64,000 bases of DNA from Deltaproteobacteria bacterium (GTDB lineage: Bacteria > UBA10199 > JADGCS01), in contig JACKPK010000003.1 in assembly GCA_024233595.1 (NCBI GenBank), positions 118,867 to 182,866 on the forward strand. Direction: 5' to 3'. Positions 24,242-31,964 of this stretch are shown in pieces. Numbering within the stretch: position 1 is the stretch's first letter; every line of letters begins with the position of its first letter. Under the pieces are notes generated by a model. It worked only from the letters and a program-made list of their open reading frames with translations. It searched no databases and had not been told where the DNA came from. Both the position numbers and the translations under genes were made by a program.

Positions 24242-24261
24242 AAAAGACCAAGGATACAAAA

Positions 24262-26112
24262 ATGGCGCAGCAAGCAGTTGAAACACATGAGTTAGAGCGT
24301 GTTACCATTAAGTTTGCCGGTGATTCTGGTGACGGCATGCAGTTAACCGGGACACTTTTTTCGGATGAATCGGCCTTAATCGGAAACGATTTGGCGACTT
24401 TTCCAGATTTCCCCGCTGAAATCAGAGCCCCAGCCGGAACCGTGGCGGGTGTTTCTGGATTCCAAGTGCAGATTGGTGCAGTGGAAATCCACACTCCAGG
24501 CGACGAAGCCGATGCTTTGGTGGCCATGAACCCAGCGGCTCTTAAGGCAAACTTATCGCGCATTCGTAAAGGCGCCATTGTTGTTGTCGACAAAGATTCT
24601 TGGGAAGAGCGCGATCTTAAAAAAGCAGATTACGATCACGACCCACTCCAAACGGATGTGATTGAGTCTTATCAATTGGTGCAAGCGCCCATCACGTCTT
24701 TAACGCGCGAGACCCTTAAAGATTTCGAAATGGACACCAAGCAAAAAGACCGCTGTAAAAACATGTTTGCTTTGGGCATGATGTTTTGGGTCTACGGACG
24801 TAGTTTTGACAACACAGAAAAGTACATCAAACAAAAGTTCGCTAAAAAACCTAAGGTTGTGGAAGCGAACCTCAAAGTATTGCACGCTGGTTACAGTTAC
24901 GCTCAAACCATTGAGCTCTTTGGTTCCACTTACAAAGTGGCTCCTGCTAGCATTGAGCCAGGCACTTATCGTCAAATCTCTGGAAACAAATCCACTGTTT
25001 TGGGAATGTTGGCGGCTTCCGTTAAGTCTGGCTTAGATATTTTCTTGGGCACTTACCCAATCACTCCGGCTTCTGATATCTTGCACGAGCTTTCTAAATA
25101 CAAAGAGTTTGGAGCCAAAACGGTGCAAGCCGAAGACGAAATCGCCGGCATTGCCATGGCCATTGGCGCAGCCTTTGGTGGTGATTTGGCATTCACAACA
25201 ACCTCGGGTCCTGGTTTGGCACTTAAGGGCGAAGCATTGGGCTTGGCAATTATGGTGGAACTGCCTTTGGTTGTGATCAACGTGCAGCGTGGTGGCCCAT
25301 CAACAGGTTTGCCAACCAAAACAGAACAATCCGATTTATTGCAAGCTCTCTATGGTCGTCATGGTGAGTCTCCTTGTCCTGTTATTGCAGCAAGCACACC
25401 TGGCAACTGTTTTGATTTTGCCTTTGAAGCAGGCCGCATAGCTTTAGAGCACATGACTCCGGTTGTGTACCTAACAGATGGTTACTTGGCCAATGGTTCT
25501 GAACCGTGGTTGATTCCTGATGTGAACACATTGCCTGAAATCAAAGTTCAAAAAGCCAAAGAAGGCGATGCGAACTACTTGCCTTATGATCGCGATGAAG
25601 AAACCTTGGTGCGTAAGTGGGCTATCCCTGGCATGAAAGGTTTGGCGCATCGTATTGGTGGTCTCGAAAAACAAGATAAAACAGGTAACGTCAGCTACGA
25701 TCCTCAGAACCACGAGTTCATGTGTAAAGTGCGTGCCGAAAAAGTCGCTCGCATTGCAAATGATATCCCGGATCAAAAAATCATTGGTGAAGAGTCTGGT
25801 GATCTTTTGGTTGTGGGCTGGGGTGGAACTTATGGTTCACTTTTGACCGCTGTGACTGAATTGCAAAAGCAAGGCAAGAAAATCAGCTTGGCACACTTCA
25901 ACTACATTAATCCTTTGCCTAAAAACACGGGTGACATTTTCAAGAACTTCAAAAAGATTGTGGTGTGTGAATTGAACCTTGGACAGTTCCAAAAATACTT
26001 GTCCGAGACTTTTGACTACGATTTCTTAAAATTTAACAAGATTCAAGGTCTGCCATTCATGATTGGTGAATTAAAATGGCGCTTTGAAAGCATCTTGTCT
26101 GGAGGTGCCTGA
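24262..26112 (+). CDS. korA: 2-oxoacid:acceptor oxidoreductase, alpha subunit (gamma-alpha fusion)
   Basis: Large subunit of a ferredoxin-dependent 2-oxoacid oxidoreductase, most like 2-oxoglutarate:ferredoxin oxidoreductase. Residues about 14-195 form the gamma domain (FAGDSGDGMQLTG, PDFPAEIRAPAGT); residues about 230-616 are the alpha (pyrimidine-binding) domain (GTYPITPASDILHELSKY, VQAEDEIAGIAMAIGAAFGG, TTSGPGLALKGEALGLA). The N-terminal fusion of gamma to alpha is common in KorAB enzymes. Its stop overlaps the korB ATG by one base (TGATG). It links the TCA cycle to reduced ferredoxin; the direction in the cell is not determinable here. Confidence 0.93.
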   Translation: MAQQAVETHELERVTIKFAGDSGDGMQLTGTLFSDESALIGNDLATFPDFPAEIRAPAGTVAGVSGFQVQIGAVEIHTPGDEADALVAMNPAALKANLSRIRKGAIVVVDKDSWEERDLKKADYDHDPLQTDVIESYQLVQAPITSLTRETLKDFEMDTKQKDRCKNMFALGMMFWVYGRSFDNTEKYIKQKFAKKPKVVEANLKVLHAGYSYAQTIELFGSTYKVAPASIEPGTYRQISGNKSTVLGMLAASVKSGLDIFLGTYPITPASDILHELSKYKEFGAKTVQAEDEIAGIAMAIGAAFGGDLAFTTTSGPGLALKGEALGLAIMVELPLVVINVQRGGPSTGLPTKTEQSDLLQALYGRHGESPCPVIAASTPGNCFDFAFEAGRIALEHMTPVVYLTDGYLANGSEPWLIPDVNTLPEIKVQKAKEGDANYLPYDRDEETLVRKWAIPGMKGLAHRIGGLEKQDKTGNVSYDPQNHEFMCKVRAEKVARIANDIPDQKIIGEESGDLLVVGWGGTYGSLLTAVTELQKQGKKISLAHFNYINPLPKNTGDIFKNFKKIVVCELNLGQFQKYLSETFDYDFLKFNKIQGLPFMIGELKWRFESILSGGA

Positions 26113-27140
26113 TGGCAACTAAAGTCGATGAAAAGAAAAAACTGACTAAAAAAGATTTCACAAGTGATCAGGCTGTTCGCTGGTGTCCTGGTTGTGGTGA
26201 CTACGCCATTTTAACAGCTGTGCAAAATGCCTTGGCCGAAATCGGTAAAGACAAAGACGACATTGCTTTCATTTCGGGCATTGGTTGTTCATCGCGTTTT
26301 CCATACTACATGGAAACTTATGGCTTTCACACCATTCATGGTCGTGCGCCAGCATTTGCTACAGGTTTAAAAGTGGCAAATCCTGAAATCGACGTTTGGG
26401 TGATTTCCGGTGATGGCGATTCGCTTTCTATTGGTGGTAACCATTTCATCCACTCTGTGCGTCGTAACGTGAACGTAAAGTATCTTATTTTTAACAACGA
26501 AATTTACGGTTTGACCAAAGGTCAGTACTCGCCAACATCGCGAGTGGGTACGGTTGCTAAATCAACTCCTTACGGAAGTCTTGATCGCGCTTTTAATCCC
26601 GCTTCTTTGACCATTGGTTCAGAAGCAACTTTCTTTGCTCGTGTTGCCGATAGCTCTCCAAAAGATATGAAAGAGCTTTTTGTGCAATTAGCGCAACACA
26701 AAGGCAACGCCGTGGTTGAGATTCTACAAAACTGTGTGATCTTTAACGATAAGATTCATGCTGACATCACAGATCGTGAAGTTCGCGATGATCATCAATT
26801 GCGTTTGGAACACGGCAAACCAATGATCTTTGGAAAAGAAGGCAACAAAGGCATCGTCTTGGAAGGCGCTAGCTTTAAAGTTGTTACCATTGGTGAAAAC
26901 GGCGTTAAAGAAAGCGATATTTTGGTTCACGATGCCAAGCGTCAAGACCCAACCATTGCTTTCATGTTGAGCCGTATGCGTTTGCCTGAATTTCCTGTTC
27001 CTATGGGTATCTTCCGTCAGGTTGAAGAATCAACTTACGACGAAGACGTCAACAAACAGGTCGCAGACGTTAAAACCAAAAAGGGCAAACCAGATCTTCA
27101 AAAGCTTTTGAATGCTGGTGAAACCTGGACTGTTGGTTAA
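26112..27140 (+). CDS. korB: 2-oxoacid:ferredoxin oxidoreductase, beta subunit
   Basis: Thiamine pyrophosphate-binding subunit. WCPGCGDYAILTAV, ISGIGCSSRFPYYM and the TPP motif GDGDSLSIGGNHFIH are diagnostic; IFNNEIYGLTKGQYSPTS completes it. Four conserved Cys (two in CPGC, one in GIGC, one in ILQNC) can hold the [4Fe-4S] cluster used by two-subunit enzymes of this type. 342 aa. Translationally coupled to korA; no separate delta ferredoxin subunit is present. Confidence 0.94.
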   Translation: MATKVDEKKKLTKKDFTSDQAVRWCPGCGDYAILTAVQNALAEIGKDKDDIAFISGIGCSSRFPYYMETYGFHTIHGRAPAFATGLKVANPEIDVWVISGDGDSLSIGGNHFIHSVRRNVNVKYLIFNNEIYGLTKGQYSPTSRVGTVAKSTPYGSLDRAFNPASLTIGSEATFFARVADSSPKDMKELFVQLAQHKGNAVVEILQNCVIFNDKIHADITDREVRDDHQLRLEHGKPMIFGKEGNKGIVLEGASFKVVTIGENGVKESDILVHDAKRQDPTIAFMLSRMRLPEFPVPMGIFRQVEESTYDEDVNKQVADVKTKKGKPDLQKLLNAGETWTVG

Positions 27141-27160
27141 GCTCTACCTCTTAGTACATT

Positions 27161-27763
27161 TTAAAAATCGTAATCTTCTGGCTTATTATTGGCAGGCACA
27201 GACTCGTCATTTATTTGAGTTGGTGCAAACGAAGACGAATGCCCAAAATTTGGTTTGGGAGTTCGGCCAATGCTTTGCTTGGATGGGTTGATCAGCTTGA
27301 TGAGCTGCAGAATTTCTAAAAACTCTTGCGGTGGATTGCTTTCAAATCCGTGTGGGTCCTGTGCTAAAGCTAAACCCACTAACACTAGATTTTTTTCGAG
27401 TTGGTCTTTTTGATCTTGGGGCAGGTTGGGGTAAATCGTCTGCACCTGCTTAATGAGTTGGATAAGATTTTTTTTATCTTGCTCATTTATATTGGGTGAA
27501 TCGTTAATGCCTTGAATGATGCCCTTTGAAAATTTTTCGTTAAGTAAGGTTTTTAAAACGATTTCGCCGACATTTTCTTTATCGATTGCGTTGAAAGCAC
27601 TTCCCAATGCGGCCAAAATCGCAATGCCGAGAATAAACAAAGAAGCACAGCCCACAAAGCTAATTAAAAAACAGCCGCAGCCTTTTTTGCTTTTGGGTTG
27701 GTTTGGCGTTTGTTCAAAATCGATTGTGTTAGAACTATTTGTGTAGCTCAGGTCTTGTGGCAT
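27161..27763 (-). CDS. Hypothetical protein with one membrane segment
   Basis: 200-aa protein that I do not recognise. An Asn/Gln/Thr-rich N-terminus (about 1-27) is followed by a Cys-rich junction (KKGCGCFLISFVGC) and one transmembrane segment (about 32-55). The helical remainder has NINEQDKKNLIQLIKQVQTI and a Pro/Ser-rich end (PKPNFGHSSSFAPTQ). The layout suggests a membrane-anchored protein. It is convergent with korB and lies 12 bp downstream of the transaldolase on the same strand, so co-transcription is likely. Confidence 0.6.
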   Translation of the reverse strand: MPQDLSYTNSSNTIDFEQTPNQPKSKKGCGCFLISFVGCASLFILGIAILAALGSAFNAIDKENVGEIVLKTLLNEKFSKGIIQGINDSPNINEQDKKNLIQLIKQVQTIYPNLPQDQKDQLEKNLVLVGLALAQDPHGFESNPPQEFLEILQLIKLINPSKQSIGRTPKPNFGHSSSFAPTQINDESVPANNKPEDYDF

Positions 27764-27775
27764 AACGCAGCCTTT

Positions 27776-28420
27776 TTATTTAGGGACTTTTTCCCAGTCG
27801 TCTAAGAATTTTTTAAGACCGATGTCAGTAAGAGGGTGGTGCGCAAGTTGTTTCATGACTTGTGCGGGCATGGTGGCGACATCGGCGCCCATGAGTGATG
27901 CTTCTAAAACATGAAGTGGGTTTCTGATGCTGGCGACAAGAACTTCTGTCGCAAAATCATAATTTTGATAAATGGTGCAGATGTCTTCGATGAGGTCCAT
28001 GCCAACGTGAGTGATGTCGTCGAGACGGCCAACAAAGGGGCTGATGTAAGTAGCACCAGCTTTAGCGGCGAGCAAAGCTTGCGACGCGTTAAAGCAGAGG
28101 GTCACATTTGTTTTGATGCCTTCGGCGGCACACATTTTGACAGCTTTTAAGCCTTCAGTGATCAAAGGGATTTTGACAACAATGTTTGGGTGAATGTCTT
28201 TGAGTTTAATGGCTTCGTCAAAAATGGATTTGGCTTCTAAGGTGACTGTTTCTGCTGAAATGGGTCCATCGACAAGATCACAAATTTCTTTGATGACTTC
28301 TTCGAACTTACGGCCCGATTTATAAATAAGACTGGGGTTGGTGGTGACACCATCAACAAGACCCATGTCGTTCATTTCTTTGATTTCGTTGACGTCAGCT
28401 GTATCGATAAAAAATTTCAT
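27776..28420 (-). CDS. tal: Small transaldolase / fructose-6-phosphate aldolase family (TalC/MipB)
   Basis: Single-domain class I aldolase of 214 aa. MKFFIDTADVNEI, DGVTTNPSL and VVKIPLITEG with the Schiff-base Lys83 are diagnostic; NVTLCFNASQALLAAKAGATYISPFVGRLDD follows. Subunits of this size act either as transaldolase (pentose phosphate pathway) or as fructose-6-phosphate aldolase. Transaldolase is the usual activity outside enterobacteria, but sequence reading alone does not settle it. Together with fbaB it covers the sugar phosphate core. Confidence 0.92.
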   Translation of the reverse strand: MKFFIDTADVNEIKEMNDMGLVDGVTTNPSLIYKSGRKFEEVIKEICDLVDGPISAETVTLEAKSIFDEAIKLKDIHPNIVVKIPLITEGLKAVKMCAAEGIKTNVTLCFNASQALLAAKAGATYISPFVGRLDDITHVGMDLIEDICTIYQNYDFATEVLVASIRNPLHVLEASLMGADVATMPAQVMKQLAHHPLTDIGLKKFLDDWEKVPK

Positions 28421-28438
28421 TTTTGGATTCCTTTTGTT

Positions 28439-28684
28439 TTAAGAGTCGGCGCACTTTTGGCTACAATAAATTTTTTGTTCTTTTACGATCCCTTGTTTGC
28501 GTTGAAAAAAAGTTGCGCACTGAGGGCATTCTAAAAGAGCCTCTACTTGTTGTGATTCATTTGCTCCCGTTTTGTTCGTAAAAGATTCGGCTGTCTTCTT
28601 TGGTGTAAATCGTGTTTTGTTTTTCCTGTAAAGTACTTTTAGGAGCAGATAAGAAAGGCCTAGCAGGATAATGAGTTTAAGCAT
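28439..28684 (-). CDS. Small membrane-anchored Cys-cluster protein (PP0621-like)
   Basis: 81-aa protein starting MLKLIILLGLSYLLLKVLYR, a single N-terminal membrane helix. Its C-terminus has LLECPQCATFFQRKQG and KIYCSQKCAD, four Cys that can form a small zinc ribbon. This layout matches the PP0621 family of unknown function. The start at 28684 overlaps the folK stop by eight bases, so it is translationally coupled to folK. Confidence 0.65.
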   Translation of the reverse strand: MLKLIILLGLSYLLLKVLYRKNKTRFTPKKTAESFTNKTGANESQQVEALLECPQCATFFQRKQGIVKEQKIYCSQKCADS

Positions 28685-29207
28685 TGGAAAGCTCCCCTTG
28701 GCCTTGTTCTGCACGCGTGAAAAGTTGCAGAGCTGTCTGGTCTGGAGAATGATCCCATAAATCTTTAAGTGAGAGTTCCAAGTCTGGATGAATTAAGCCT
28801 GCGTTGAGATCGAGCAGTGGTTTGATCACAAAGCGTCGTCGTGGGATTTCTGGATGAGGCACCGTGATTTCTTCGTCTTGGTAGACAGCATCGCCATAAA
28901 ATAAAATGTCTAAATCAACTTTACGTGGAGCCCATTTTTTTCGTCGTGTGCGTCCCATGTTGCGTTCAATGGCTTGTGTGTAGTGAAAGAGCTCATGCAG
29001 AGTGAGTGAGGTTGTGATTTCGAAAACGGCGTTTAAGTAATCTGGTTGGGCTTGGTCATCGATGGTGTGAGCCTGAGAAAGGTACAAGGACGAGCAGTTG
29101 AGAGAGCTGATGTGTTCGTGGCGCGCGAGTTTTTCTTTTGCGTTCTTGAAGTTCTGGAACAAGTCCCCCATGTTGCTGCCAAAACCAATGTAGGCTTTTG
29201 TGGTCAT
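28677..29207 (-). CDS. folK: 2-amino-4-hydroxy-6-hydroxymethyldihydropteridine pyrophosphokinase
   Basis: HPPK transfers pyrophosphate from ATP to the pterin in folate synthesis. YIGFGSNMGD at the start, YLNAVFEITTSL, and the signature RKVDLDILFYGD with following VPHPEIPRRRFVIKPLLDL identify the enzyme and include the Asp pair that binds magnesium. 176 aa, normal. First gene of a run folK-PP0621-like-tal-hypothetical on the minus strand. Confidence 0.95.
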   Translation of the reverse strand: MTTKAYIGFGSNMGDLFQNFKNAKEKLARHEHISSLNCSSLYLSQAHTIDDQAQPDYLNAVFEITTSLTLHELFHYTQAIERNMGRTRRKKWAPRKVDLDILFYGDAVYQDEEITVPHPEIPRRRFVIKPLLDLNAGLIHPDLELSLKDLWDHSPDQTALQLFTRAEQGQGELSNA

Positions 29208-29301
29208 GTCGGCCTCGTTAGCATGAAATGCCTGGGTTTTCCAATCCTGAAGAAGGCCCAGCCTTAAATGCCTAGGAGCCTAAGTGCTTAGGTACTTGGG
29301 G

Positions 29302-29494
29302 CTCGTCTTTGTCATCCCGAGTTTCACTTGTCATCCCCGTGCATACCTCTGTCATTCCCGCGAAGGCGGGAATCTAAAGTTTTTTTAAGCTAGATCCCCG
29401 CCTTCGCGGGGATGACAGTATAAAATTCGCGGGGAAGACATCTCGAATTTCTTACAATCAATCTTAATCATTCATTTTTAATCCTTCATTATTT
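29302..29494. repeat. Palindromic intergenic repeat element, copy B
   Basis: The 429-bp folK-Bax inhibitor gap carries a second copy of the element found at 21.65 kb. Shared blocks are CTCGTCTTTGTCATCCCGAG, GTTTCACTTGTCATCCCCGT, CTAGATCCCCGCCTTCGCGG, ACAGTATAAAATTCGCGGGG and TTCATTTTTAATCCTTCATT. This copy has an extra unit, GTCATTCCCGCGAAGGCGGG, that pairs with the GATCCCCGCCTTCGCGG arm. CCTAAG/GCTTAGG units (29275-29297) precede it, as in copy A. The remaining 140 bp before the next gene hold a promoter-like sequence. Confidence 0.8.
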
Positions 29495-29541
29495 GCTAAG
29501 CCCCGGACTCAATTGTTTTGATTTTACCCAAAAGCCTCCTA

Positions 29542-29569
29542 TTGACACTCCGCTTAAAATGGTTAGATT
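29542..29569 (+). promoter_or_regulatory. Possible sigma-70 promoter of the Bax inhibitor-1 gene
   Basis: TTGACA (29542-29547) is followed after 16 bp by TAGATT (29564-29569). It lies 68 bp before the ATG at 29637 and in the right orientation. Only pattern evidence. Confidence 0.35.
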
Positions 29570-29636
29570 CTGAATACGTGTTTAAGAACACGTCATGAAT
29601 GCCTCAGAACGGGTAGAAACAAGATAGGAATACAAA

Positions 29637-30371
29637 ATGAATCAACCTTATTGGGACCAAAACAAGTCTAACTATTGGAAAGATCAAGGGCTTCAAACAA
29701 ATGCGGCTCAGTCGCAAGGCTTGCAGCAATTCATGGTGCAAACTTATACCTGGATGGCTTTGGGTTTAGCCGTTACGGGGTTCTTGGCTTTTTTTACGGT
29801 GTCGTTTGAGCCTCTGTTGCATTTTGTGTTTGGCGGTGGGCTTTTTCCCCTGATCATCGCTGAGATCGCCTTGGTGATTTATTTAAATTACGCTTTGAAC
29901 AAAGGCATTCACCCGACAAAAGGCCTGGCCTTGTTTTTACTTTATTCGGCTCTGAATGGGTTGACCATTTCAGGTGTTCTTTTGGCTTACACCATGACGA
30001 GTGTGTCTCAGGCATTTTTCCTGAGTGCGGGCATGTTCATTGGCATGAGCTTTTATGGTTATGTGACCAAAAAAGATCTTTCGGGGTATGGTTCGTTTTT
30101 TATGATGGCTGTCTTTGGGATTTTTTTAGCGATGGTTGTGAATCTCTTTTTGGGTAGCCCAGCAATTGAGCTTTTGGTTTCTCTTGTTGGTGTGTTGGCT
30201 TTTACAGGACTTGCTGCTTACGATGCTCAAAAATTAAAGCATTTTTACAGTGTGCACCATTCCGATAGCCAAGGTTTGGCGCGTCTTTCGATTCAAGGTG
30301 CTTTGAGCTTGTACTTGGATTTTATCAACCTGTTCTTGTTTGTTTTGCGCCTTCTCGGTAGACGCCGTTAA
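29637..30371 (+). CDS. Bax inhibitor-1 / YccA family membrane protein
   Basis: 244-aa multi-pass inner membrane protein with about seven helices. FMVQTYTWMALGLAVTGFLA, FLLYSALNGLTISGVLL, FFLSAGMFIGMSFYGYVTKKDLS and the closing ALSLYLDFINLFLFVLRLLG match BI-1/YccA/YbhL proteins, where acidic residues in the last helices form a pH-sensitive calcium leak pathway. The N-terminus (first 35 residues) is hydrophilic and Gln/Asn-rich. The stop is immediately followed by the ATG of the next gene, suggesting one transcript. Confidence 0.93.
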   Translation: MNQPYWDQNKSNYWKDQGLQTNAAQSQGLQQFMVQTYTWMALGLAVTGFLAFFTVSFEPLLHFVFGGGLFPLIIAEIALVIYLNYALNKGIHPTKGLALFLLYSALNGLTISGVLLAYTMTSVSQAFFLSAGMFIGMSFYGYVTKKDLSGYGSFFMMAVFGIFLAMVVNLFLGSPAIELLVSLVGVLAFTGLAAYDAQKLKHFYSVHHSDSQGLARLSIQGALSLYLDFINLFLFVLRLLGRRR

Positions 30372-31964
30372 ATGGCTAATCTATCGTCTCAAATTTCGGA
30401 ACTTGTTGCTTTAGCGCAGAGCGATATCAATTTGGCCAAAGCCCGGTTTCGCCAGTTTCCTTTTGCTGAGATTTCACACAAAGAAGATTTTTTACAATTT
30501 GGTCAGTTGGCTTTGCGTTTGGGTTTTGTGGCAGCGGCAAAGCAAGTTTTTGAAAAAGCGATCGTGAGTTTTCCCAAAGAATCGCCCCTTTATAATAATT
30601 TGGGTGTTGCGTTTTTGAATCTCAACGAGCTCGAAAAAGCCAAGGCTCAATTTGAACAAGCCCTATCCTTGCAAGCTGATTACGCCGTGGCCATGGTTAA
30701 TTTGGCGGCCTTATTAGAACGTGAAGGCGATTTGCTCAAAGCCAAAGCTCTTTACGAACAAGCTGTTTTGGTTTCTCCTGAGCAAATTCACGCTTGGGTG
30801 CGCTTGGCTTTTTTAGCACAAAAAGAAAATGCAACGCATGACTTTAATCGTTGTTTTGAGCGCGCGCATCAGATCAATCCAGAATTTCCCGATGTGTTGC
30901 ATTTGCAAAGTATTCGCTTACAGTCGCAGAAGCAATTTGATGATGCTTTGCGTGTCATTGATCAGGCCATTCAAAAAAAATCGGTCCCGGTTTTTTTATT
31001 TCATAAAGCTTTGCTTTTAGAAAAATTAAATCGTTTTGAAGAGGCTTGGAAATTTTTCACCCAAGCCAACGCACAGCTAGAAACCCCACCTGATGCTATT
31101 AAGCAAGCTTTGCTGCGTTCCGACCAAGATCTTGTGAATTGGTACAAAAGTCTTTCAGTCGATTTTTTTCAGAACAACGACATTGATTCAAAACAAGAGC
31201 ACAATTGGCTTTTTGTTTTATCGACGCCTCGTTCGGGAACCACGTTGTTGTGTGAGATGCTGGGTGCGCATTCTGCGTTTCAAAACCATGGTGAGTTGCG
31301 CGTTTTTCAAGAACTGTATGTTAAGGCTATTAATCATTTGGGTTGTGGCGATAACATGCCTTTGTTGGCCAGCGAGTTATGGAAAAACAAAAACCAAAGT
31401 TTACAGAATTTTGTGAGAGCAGAGTACCAAAAATTAATTAGTGATATCTCTTTTGACTCCAATAAAATCTGGCACATCGACAAAGGCATCATGAATGTCT
31501 TTTATCTGCCTCTTATTCGCTTTGTTTGCCCGCATGCAAAGTTTGTGCATTTGGTGCGCGATGGCCGTGAAGTGGCTGTGTCCATTTACCGTCAGAACTT
31601 TAAAGAAGCTTTTTGGTTTCAAACAGACCCAAACGACGCCATGCTCTATTGGGCCTCTGTGCAAAGGCTTGCGTCTCATATGGCTCCCTTGCTCTCGCAA
31701 GATTTTGTGCCTTTAAAATACGAAGACTTGGTGGTGTCCCCAACAGAAACATTATCAGCTGTGCTCAATCTAATGAACTTAGAGTTTCAGGATTCTTGCC
31801 TGCGTTTTTACGAAAACTCTGGTTTTGTGAACACCGCTAGTCACGAGCAGGTACGCCAACAGCTGAACCAATCTGGAATGGCATTTGCCGAAAACAATTA
31901 CCCTGATGTTTGGAACAGGCTAGGGCAAGGTCATGAACAAGTTTTAAAAGAGTCTGGTTACTGA
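30372..31964 (+). CDS. TPR-repeat protein fused to a sulfotransferase domain
   Basis: 530 aa. Residues about 40-240 are tetratricopeptide repeats (SPLYNNLGVAFLNLNELEKA, YAVAMVNLAALLEREGDLLK). Residues about 275-530 are a PAPS-dependent sulfotransferase: LFVLSTPRSGTTLLCEML is the 5'-phosphosulfate loop, and FVHLVRDGREVAVSIYRQNF the 3'-phosphate loop; PLKYEDLVVSP is also typical. TPR-sulfotransferases modify peptides or glycans in many bacteria, but no substrate can be named. There is no signal peptide. It starts directly after the Bax inhibitor-1 stop and its end overlaps the convergent Tex-like gene by seven bases. Confidence 0.9.
   Translation: MANLSSQISELVALAQSDINLAKARFRQFPFAEISHKEDFLQFGQLALRLGFVAAAKQVFEKAIVSFPKESPLYNNLGVAFLNLNELEKAKAQFEQALSLQADYAVAMVNLAALLEREGDLLKAKALYEQAVLVSPEQIHAWVRLAFLAQKENATHDFNRCFERAHQINPEFPDVLHLQSIRLQSQKQFDDALRVIDQAIQKKSVPVFLFHKALLLEKLNRFEEAWKFFTQANAQLETPPDAIKQALLRSDQDLVNWYKSLSVDFFQNNDIDSKQEHNWLFVLSTPRSGTTLLCEMLGAHSAFQNHGELRVFQELYVKAINHLGCGDNMPLLASELWKNKNQSLQNFVRAEYQKLISDISFDSNKIWHIDKGIMNVFYLPLIRFVCPHAKFVHLVRDGREVAVSIYRQNFKEAFWFQTDPNDAMLYWASVQRLASHMAPLLSQDFVPLKYEDLVVSPTETLSAVLNLMNLEFQDSCLRFYENSGFVNTASHEQVRQQLNQSGMAFAENNYPDVWNRLGQGHEQVLKESGY

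Noticed and set aside
21653..29494. CRISPR array from the GTCATCCCCG repeats
   Set aside because: Copies are 8 kb apart and contain internal palindromes of unequal spacing; there are no regular spacers or cas genes.
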